NCBI GenBank assembly: GCA_033439685.1
Contig: JAUEDM010000005.1
Coordinates: forward strand, 1,798,001-1,862,000
Source: Apodospora peruviana
Taxonomy: Eukaryota > Ascomycota > Sordariomycetes > Sordariales > Lasiosphaeriaceae
DNA: 64,000 bases
Direction: 5' to 3'
Shown here: piece after piece, positions 57,350 through 64,000 of the stretch
Layout of the letters: every line of letters starts with the position of its first letter
How positions within the stretch are numbered: position 1 is the stretch's first letter
Notes under the pieces: model-generated
The model's database searches: none
The model's input: the letters and a program-made list of their open reading frames with translations, nothing else
What the model was told of the DNA's origin: nothing
Position numbers and translations under genes: made by a program

Positions 57350-59929
57350 CGATACCGTGTATGTTTTTGTTGTCACTTTGTGTTTGGTTATTTGATTGGA
57401 ATAGGGGTTATGTTTTGCATGGTTGGATAGATCAGGTTGGTTGCTTAGGTACCTGGCTACTGGATGATGAAGGTTCTGGCATAATGGTTTTGGATCTGGA
57501 TATAGGAAGGGCATGAGCGAGCGGACATGGTTTGGTTGGATACCCCTTTTTCTTTTTCTTTTTTGGCAGATAAATGGATCGTATATGCTAGCTATCTACG
57601 GCCAGTTGGGCTGTCTTTGTACTTTTCAAGATATGTCCTGTAAGCGATAGTCGCTATGGCGCCTTGAAATAGACCTTGCAGCTTAGATCCGATTATCAAC
57701 GAACTTGAGGACTTAACGCTGTACTTGGAATTCCTCTGTTAGTGGTGTGGTTAATTATCGCGGCAACATTTCCAGCCCGGCGGTGATCTACTTCGCCATA
57801 AGAAGTGGGTTTACGAGTCTGCAGACCTCTTGGGTTATTCCAATCTATTATACAGCAGAATAATGTTGGCAAGAACGAGGTAGGTGGTCTCTGGGGTTTT
57901 CTGTTTTCTTTGGTCGAGTAACCAGGGGCAGAGAACAATTGAGGCTCAGTCTCACAACGGCTATTGTCTCCATTTCGATGATATTTTTATCAACTGGCGT
58001 AATTCCATGATCTGGTTGTCCTGAGCCTTTCTTTGGTCTCTTTCAAGAACTAGGTCGCCTGCGTCTAAATTCTAGCCAGGCACCTAACCGGTTCAGTGCG
58101 ATGGTGACGGGTGGATTTTCCATGCTTGAAATAAAAGAACCACCACCTACCAATCGCCGATATATCCGAAGAAAGAGACCACCTATCCATCCGGCCTTTG
58201 AAGCCAACAACCCCCACGGCCACTGCTCACGGCTGCTCGCCCCTGGCCCGTGATATCCCGTCTTACATCTTCGGTAAGGCGTCCACGGGACTTTTTGGCG
58301 CCCTGTGTGGGTGATATCTTTCAGGTTCGCAGCCTTGTGGACTGGACCTGCAACTGCCTGAAATTTAAGATTCCCGGAATCCCCCGGCTGGAAGAGGAGA
58401 GCACTACGGAGGACGGGGGGCCCTGTTGTTGTCAGCCTGCAAGGCGAGGCACCGGAAGGTACCGGCGGTGGTGGGGGGCTTGGTCTCTCCCGTTTGTTCG
58501 GCCCGTTGATATCCACCACCACCACCGGCAAAAGTCTAAAGGAGGGCACTTAGTGGATGCGGTTTCAGTAATGTGTCCACAGATCGAATCAGGACAATGC
58601 ATGTACATGCTCTGTATACAGGACGAGGACCACAGTTGTGATGGTGCGAGTGTGTTTGAGCTGTTTCCAGTACCAGTGGCCTTGCGCAGTCCTGGCCCTC
58701 ATTAATAATGGGTATGGACAGATATCCCTTCAAATATTCGACAGACATATACAGGAATGTACGGTAGTGCGTTGTGGAGGCGCAATGCCTGGCCTGCAGG
58801 GCGACTTGTGAGAGATGTTCACATGTCGCAGCATCGCAGCAAGCAAGCAAAGCGACAGTTTGCAGGCAAAGCGAAGGATGTTTTACCCCTAGGCATGCCT
58901 GTACAGAGTACGGGGTTATGAGTCACAAAACTCAATTGGCGTTTGGAGCACTGCGACGACGATCCAGATGCTTTGACCTTTTGCGTCCCCGATTGAGGGA
59001 TTTGATTCGACGACGAGGATGTGCTGGGAATGTGGAGTAAGTGAGGACGACATCCACACAACACTGATTAGGAATCTGAGATGTGATGTGAGATCGTGTT
59101 TGTTCGGTTCCTTCACAGGGTTGAGGGCCTGTCCCCAAAAAGTTGGCTTGCTGTGTTTCGGCATCTTTGGTGTACGCGTGCCTGAGCCCGTTCATCCGTT
59201 CCCGAGGCACCAGCACTACCAGGTAGGGCTGGTCAAAGAAAGGACGACGAATACTCCTCGGTATGGGATCGACTGCTGTGCGACCGAAGGAGGGGGAAAG
59301 AGCCAAATGGTCGGTCCCGGCGAATTAAGACGGATTTGAAGCGACAAGTATCCTCAGTTTTCTCACAACCAGGCGTGCCAGGCAGGAAAGCGGGCCGGGA
59401 CCGCACAAATAAGAAAGAAAAGAGGCCCCCATCTGCATCTGCGGGCGGGCTAAGAATTTGCAGCAGGGCAGTGGTTACGTTACGGCATGTCGGCAACTCG
59501 TTGCGGACTTGCGCGTCCCAGAGGTCCTGGCCACTGGCAGTGGCCGCCCCGGACTCGCCCTGACGACCAAGGGTTACGAACCCGTGCGCGCGTCCTTCAT
59601 CTGCTTTTCGCTTCGATCTCACCGCCGGTAATCAATAAACAGCATTTAGGGCGTCATTTGGTCGTAGTCCTACCAGGTACTCCGTATGTTTTTCCGTCCG
59701 CGAGTCCTGTATGCGGCGGGAGTTTGACGTTTTTGACAGGACGCCCTTGGAGAGTGCACGATCCCCATTTCGGTTTTAGTTTCCTTTTGGCTGCCCGAAC
59801 GTTTTGAGGGGGAAGGGGGCTGACAGCTAAGTGGGGCTGTGCCTGCAGCGAGCGTGGGCTTTCAATTCTACAGAAAACTGATATCTCAACAAGTCTTCTA
59901 TCGGCCGGAAACTGTATTTTATGTTTGCT
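57350..59929. other. Intergenic, no gene recognised; cpc-1 promoter at right end
   Basis: About 2.6 kb. Frames such as 58043-58549 minus and 59233-59622 minus show no domain. The right end approaches the cpc-1 promoter. Confidence 0.45.
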
Positions 59930-59938
59930 ATGAGTCAT
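59930..59938 (+). promoter_or_regulatory. CPC1/Gcn4 recognition element (ATGAGTCAT)
   Basis: A perfect nine-base palindromic Gcn4/CPC1 site lies 242 bases upstream of uORF1 of cpc-1. Gcn4-type bZIP proteins bind ATGA(C/G)TCAT. The position is suitable for autoregulation of cpc-1 transcription. Confidence 0.65.
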
Positions 59939-60179
59939 AACATGGGATGGCCCTAAACTCGTTTGGGCTGACCGTGCTAGCAAATCAAATGTCGCTCTGC
60001 GGGCTGGCTGCCGCCCACCTTTTTGCTTTTGCCTTGCCCGCAGCCTGTGTGGCTTTGTCGGTGTTGCCTAAGGTTAAAAACCCAGAGACGCCCACTTTTT
60101 TCCACTCAATCTTTCTCTCTTCTCACCAACCCAACTCTTCAATCACAACCAGCAAATCCGACCCAAGGCAGCCCTCAAA

Positions 60180-60188
60180 ATGCGTTAA
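60180..60188 (+). promoter_or_regulatory. cpc-1 uORF1 (two codons, Met-Arg)
   Basis: ATG CGT TAA in a good context (A at -3). A very short first uORF is typical of cpc-1/GCN4 leaders. It lets 40S subunits resume scanning so that eIF2 activity decides whether uORF2 or CPC1 is translated. Its stop is in frame with CPC1 and marks the beginning of the open extension. Confidence 0.85.
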
Positions 60189-60857
60189 CTACCAGGCTCC
60201 GTGTCTCCCGACTTCGCAAAAGTCATCACCATTACTTCCTCACAGTTTAACCACTTCCCCACTCAATTCAACTCAGCTCTTCCTGAAAAGGTCGATCTGA
60301 ACTCCAACACCCAGCTCCCCAGCGTAGACTTTCCAGTCTTCACCACGGATTCAACTCAGTCAACATGGCTTCCCTCCAGTTCATCGAGCCTGCCGGCCCC
60401 ATCCGCGCAACAACTGCAACTTCAGCAACATTTGGATTTGCCTCCAAATCAACAGGACTTCATCCTGTTCGATCAGCCGATCAAGCAACACCGTCAACCT
60501 AACCGCTCTGTCTCGCAACCTTCCGCCAACGGAGGTGTAAATCAAAACAACCAGCAACATCGTAGCCAACAGCCGCATCTGTTCCATCCACATCAACAGC
60601 AGCAGCAGCAGGCCTCTTCGCCTTCTCTCCAGAACCAGCGAGTTGCAAACATCATCCAGGCCACAGGGCACCAAACTTCTTCTTCGGCTTTCACCAATCG
60701 ATTTAGCTCTTCTGCGCAGAATCCGCACTCGCATCAGTTCTACGCTTCGTCCGCTCCATCTTCGTCAGCTGCTTTGAATCTTCAGAATCAGAAACGGCTC
60801 GTGCGCCCTCCTGTTCCTTTGTTCACTCAAAGCACTGGTAGCATACCACAAGGCAAA
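60189..60857 (+). other. 223-codon stop-free, ATG-free extension in frame with CPC1
   Basis: From the codon after the uORF1 stop to the CPC1 ATG the CPC1 frame has no stop and no ATG. The predicted sequence is Gln/Ser/Asn/Pro-rich with recurrent motifs (NQQDFILFDQP, VANIIQATGHQT, KRLVRPPVPLF), unlike random sequence. Near-cognate codons upstream of uORF2 include ATC 60225, ATT 60231, CTG 60297 and ACG 60345; the ACG has A at -3 and G at +4. Such extensions, translated from near-cognate codons, have been described for Neurospora cpc-1 and relatives. Confidence 0.75.
60365..60502 (+). promoter_or_regulatory. cpc-1 uORF2 (45 codons)
   Basis: Starts ATGGCTTCC in good context (A at -3, G at +4) and stops 355 bases before the CPC1 ATG. 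It overlaps the in-frame extension in another frame. In the Neurospora gene a second uORF of similar length is the inhibitory one, like GCN4 uORF4. The peptide begins MASLQFIEPAGP. Confidence 0.85.
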
Positions 60858-61619
60858 ATGAATATCCAAGGTGAGACGCTCTTCACATATGAGCCGTCAA
60901 CGTACTCAGGCTCACATAACCACAAAGACCTTGACTTGGACGATTTCACTGCCTTCGAGGGTGGCGCCTCCACGGCATACTCTTCGCCAGCCATCCCAAC
61001 TGTGTTCGACTTGACAGGCAGTGGCACCAACTCTAGCAATGTGGGCACTGTCTCTCCGCAGGATCTCTTGATCCAGGAGCCGTTCATGTCGGCACCCAAC
61101 TCCTCGGCCCTCACAGCTTTAACTTCGCCGTCTATCTATAACGAGTCGCCTGATTTTTGCGACAGTTTTGACGTCTCCCCCAACTTTGGCAGCACTGATT
61201 TTGATGGGTCGGGTGATCCTTGGTTCCCCCTCTTCCCTCCGTCGAACAATCAGCAGGATACTGCTCCGCAGGTGTCCCCTGCCGAGCAGTCGCCTGCTGA
61301 GAATTCGGATGACTTCGACTTGGTTGATCGCTCCCCGGGTCAGCAGAGACGGAAGTCGGGCACATCTCCATCCGGTCGTCACTCTTCCGTCGCTGGCGTA
61401 AACTCGCGGCGACGTGACAAGCCCCTTCCTCCTATCATTGTGGAGGATCCGTCGGATACTGTCGCCATGAAGCGAGCGCGCAACACCTTGGCTGCTCGCA
61501 AATCTCGTGAGCGCAAGGCCCAGCGTTTTGAGGAGTTGGAGGAGAAGATCGAGAAGCTCACCGCTGATAGGGATTACTGGAAGGCATTGGCTTTGGCAAG
61601 TGGTGGACAACAAGAGTGA
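60858..61619 (+). CDS. cpc-1: CPC1, bZIP activator of cross-pathway (general amino acid) control
   Basis: The main reading frame from the first in-frame ATG (MNIQGETLF) gives 253 residues, close to other fungal CPC1/CpcA proteins. The acidic, Ser/Pro-rich activation region includes DLDLDDFTAFEGG, a hydrophobic-acidic block, and FCDSFDVSPNFGSTDFDGS. The bZIP domain lies at about 203-248: basic region KRARNTLAARKSRERKAQRF, then a short leucine zipper (LEEKIEKL..DRDYWKALALA). It binds TGACTCA-type sites and activates amino acid biosynthesis genes on starvation. Translation is probably governed by uORF1 and uORF2 and, unusually, by a long non-AUG-initiated N-terminal extension. A CPC1 site at 59930 suggests transcriptional feedback. 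gcn20 lies downstream, convergent. Confidence 0.95.
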   Translation: MNIQGETLFTYEPSTYSGSHNHKDLDLDDFTAFEGGASTAYSSPAIPTVFDLTGSGTNSSNVGTVSPQDLLIQEPFMSAPNSSALTALTSPSIYNESPDFCDSFDVSPNFGSTDFDGSGDPWFPLFPPSNNQQDTAPQVSPAEQSPAENSDDFDLVDRSPGQQRRKSGTSPSGRHSSVAGVNSRRRDKPLPPIIVEDPSDTVAMKRARNTLAARKSRERKAQRFEELEEKIEKLTADRDYWKALALASGGQQE

Positions 61620-63100
61620 ATCGCAGGCAAATCGGCTCTGTGTAACGACTTTTTATCCCTCGACTTTTTTATTCGTCGAGGAGGGGACTCTTTTTATTGT
61701 TAAGGTGGACTCTTATTGTTAAGGCTTTCTTGCTTGTCGTTTTCGTACTGGTATTATTCTTCTGATCGCAAAGTCTGACCGGTCTCATTGACCTCGGCTA
61801 GTTTAGGTATGTCGCGCGTTGAGCGCTCTGGGATTTCCTAAGAATAAAATTATCTTGTCAAACACGCTCTCTCCGATGTGACTATCCTCGTGAAATATGC
61901 TCTCTTCGAGCAACTGAGATAAATGATTTCGACTCGCCGCCTTGCTTGTATATTTAGCATATTCACGACACCTTGCCTTCCTGCTCCCGTATTACCTAAC
62001 CACTGGGTACTGCTTTGCGACTGAAGCCATTGTCTACAACCTAGCCTCTGGTGTTCGCCGGTCCGTGTTCTCGTAACGTGGTAGTCAATCAGAGCATAGT
62101 TGGTTAGCAAGGTAGTGTTTCTCGTAACTTTTAAGATCCGGAGGCTGCCACCTTGTGATGTGACGATGAGCACAATTGTACGTGTCTACAGATCTCGTAG
62201 TTAGGTAGCTAGCACGTCCGCTGGCAGCGTTACCACCTCTCCTCGGTTCCCTGTATTACTTGCTACTTTTGTGTTTGGCTTTTTCCGAATTGTCACTATT
62301 CCCACAGGACTTGAGCATATCAAATGTCTGCTGCCTTCATGTCTCCTTTCTTGATGGTCTTGAGTTGGGTATTTGAGTGGCTGGGTGGTGCCCAAGATGT
62401 TCTGGAAGCTTGCCCAAAAGCAATTACAGTACGTCTTTTCAGGCTGTTCATGTTGTATCTATGTATCTATGTACCTAGAGATGTAGTTCCATCATTGTAC
62501 TGATAGACCCGGTTCAATTTGGGTTTCGAAGAGCTGGCTGGGCTTTACAGTTATTAGGCCGGCTACTTCTGATCCTTGACAGGCTGTTTAACAAAGGTAC
62601 GGAATTCTTATTAACCAGGTCGTCAACTCACTCCATCCAAGGTGATTAACCAGCACGCAATCTTGTCAATGTAGACTTTTACTATGGCTGGAGCTGGAAT
62701 CGACCAGCGTTCCGTCCAGATTTTTATTAAACTCAACATTTCCCACTTCTATTACTATTAAACTAACCGGTGCTTTATCTCTCTCTCTAAACACCACCAT
62801 CAAAGCAATAGCTTAACAAGGTAAGGGACAACAAGGATTCAACGGCAAAGTTCACTTGGACGAACTATTTTCGTCTAAAGGGAGTAAAGACTGATCAGAG
62901 ACAGGCTACCTCAGGATTACTAGTTGGTTTAGATGCGATGAACATTACTTGGCCTATTAACTTAAAGCATCGGACCAAAAGACATTATTGTACGGTGGAT
63001 GTGCGATGAAAATCAGATTAAAGGGATCACACAGTAAACTATGATATACTGGGTACCTAGATACGATGATTCATTGCTTTTCATCCTATATACATATACA
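61620..63100. other. Intergenic between convergent cpc-1 and gcn20
   Basis: A/T-rich 3' flanks of both genes, about 1.5 kb. No frame has recognisable content. Confidence 0.5.
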
Positions 63101-64000
63101 CTAGTGAGCCTTGACAACACCAGCCGCATCCGCCTGCGCGGTAATCCTCTTCTTGTATGCCTGCACATCACCAGGGAACTTCTCCACCGTCCCGTTGTCG
63201 CACACCCACAACGACGTGCACACCGTCTGAAGCATCGTCACGTCGTGGGAGACCATCAGGACACCGCCCTGGAACTCCCGCAGCGCCTCAGACAGCGCGT
63301 CCATGGCCTCGATATCCAAGTGATTGGACGGCTCGTCAAGAACAAGAATGTGCGGGTTGCGGAGCGCGAGGCAGGCAAACGCCACCCTCGACTTCTGACC
63401 TCCAGACAGCAACTCCATCTTCTGCAGGCCCGTCATGCCGGTGATACCAAACGCGCCCAGCTGGCGGCGGTACTCCTCGTCCGTCTTGCCCGGGTAGTTC
63501 TTGGCCATGAAGCCGACGGCGCTGTCGTTGAGGTCGAGCGCGTCGACGTGGTGCTGCGCGAAGAAGCCGACGCGCAGGCGGGGATGCTGGCTGATGGTGC
63601 CCGACGTGGGCGTGAGCTTGCCGATGAGGAGCTTGAGAACCGTTGTCTTACCGGCACCGTTGGGTCCGACGATACCGATACGCGAGTCGAGCTGGACATC
63701 GAGATCAACGTTGCGGAGAAGGATCTTGTCCTTGGAGTAGCCAAAGGTGACCTCGGACATTTGCACGATGGGCGGGGAGAGCTTCTCGACGTCGGGAAAT
63801 TTGAAGTGAACGCTGTATTCCGTCTCTGGTGGCTCGAGGACCGGCATGCGCTCCAGTTTCTTGATGCGTGACTGGGCTTCTGACGATTTGGCGGCGTTGT
63901 AGCGGAACTTGTCGATGAAGGCCTGGAGATGGGCCCGCTGGGCCATTTGGTTTTCATATTCGCGTCTTGCGGTCTTCTTGCGCTCCTCCTTAGTCGCGTA
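63101..64000 (-). CDS. gcn20: Gcn20, ABC-F ATPase, C-terminal part (continues beyond the window)
   Basis: The frame is open to the right edge, so the N-terminus is missing; 299 residues are seen. The second ABC-F nucleotide-binding domain is complete: Walker A GPNGAGKT, Q-loop region FFAQHHVD, ABC signature LSGGQKSR, Walker B HILVLDEPSNHLD and switch His in VSHD. The upstream linker ATKEERKKTARREYENQ..RAHLQAFIDKFRYNAAKSSEAQSRIKKLE and the last residues ADAAGVVKAH are specific to Gcn20/ABCF3, as opposed to Arb1 or New1. With Gcn1, Gcn20 binds ribosomes and promotes Gcn2 activation by uncharged tRNA, leading to phosphorylation of eIF2 and higher CPC1/GCN4 translation. Confidence 0.95.
   Translation of the reverse strand, partial: YATKEERKKTARREYENQMAQRAHLQAFIDKFRYNAAKSSEAQSRIKKLERMPVLEPPETEYSVHFKFPDVEKLSPPIVQMSEVTFGYSKDKILLRNVDLDVQLDSRIGIVGPNGAGKTTVLKLLIGKLTPTSGTISQHPRLRVGFFAQHHVDALDLNDSAVGFMAKNYPGKTDEEYRRQLGAFGITGMTGLQKMELLSGGQKSRVAFACLALRNPHILVLDEPSNHLDIEAMDALSEALREFQGGVLMVSHDVTMLQTVCTSLWVCDNGTVEKFPGDVQAYKKRITAQADAAGVVKAH

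Noticed and set aside
60365..60502. Treating MASLQFIEPAGP... as the CPC1 N-terminus
   Set aside because: It is in a different frame from the bZIP and stops after 45 codons with no splice site joining it to CPC1; it is the expected uORF2.

Overview
The window is nuclear DNA of a filamentous ascomycete, most likely a sordariomycete. Genes carry short GT-AG introns (about 50-190 nt) with CTAAC/CTGAC-like branch sites. The encoded proteins are typical of Pezizomycotina: CPC1, complex I 51 kDa subunit, PEX11, p27 dynactin, a Zn2Cys6 factor and a fungal ADGF-like deaminase. There is no operon, phage, insertion sequence or CRISPR content. About 18 protein genes, one tRNA gene and one broken gene fill about 40 percent of the 64 kb. 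The rest is long intergenic or UTR sequence. Exon joins were deduced by hand from splice signals and reading-frame continuity.

Left block (1.3-20.5 kb), all on the minus strand: a GTPase-binding protein with formin-type GBD/FH3 (Rid1-like), an Apd1-type thioredoxin-like [2Fe-2S] protein, a glycerol-3-phosphate acyltransferase, a BRAP2/Etp1-type RING protein, a four-unit polyubiquitin gene and a large Zn2Cys6 regulator.

Central block (20.5-38 kb): a gene-poor stretch holding the farnesyltransferase beta subunit (five exons) and a small two-exon gene whose product resembles a degenerate double-stranded-RNA-binding domain. A reading frame at 36.8-37.8 kb is broken by at least two single-base shifts.

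Right-centre block (38-48.5 kb): the dynactin p27 subunit and complex I 51 kDa subunit are divergently transcribed from about 540 bp. They are followed by a PEX11-family protein, a four-helix membrane protein with a CTA trinucleotide repeat ten bases before its ATG, a C27 homopolymer, the nucleolar Srp40/Nopp140 protein and an intron-bearing tRNA-Leu(CAA).

Right end (51.7-64 kb): an adenosine deaminase-related (ADGF/CECR1-type) protein, a conserved fungal membrane protein of unknown function, cpc-1 (the GCN4 orthologue) and the 3' part of gcn20, convergent with cpc-1. The cpc-1 leader is the most interesting piece of sequence here. It has a two-codon uORF1, a 45-codon uORF2, and a 223-codon stop-free, ATG-free extension in frame with CPC1 that opens directly after the uORF1 stop, plus a perfect CPC1/Gcn4 binding site upstream. 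Gcn20 acts upstream of GCN4/CPC1 translation in general amino acid control, so two components of one regulatory pathway are neighbours here.
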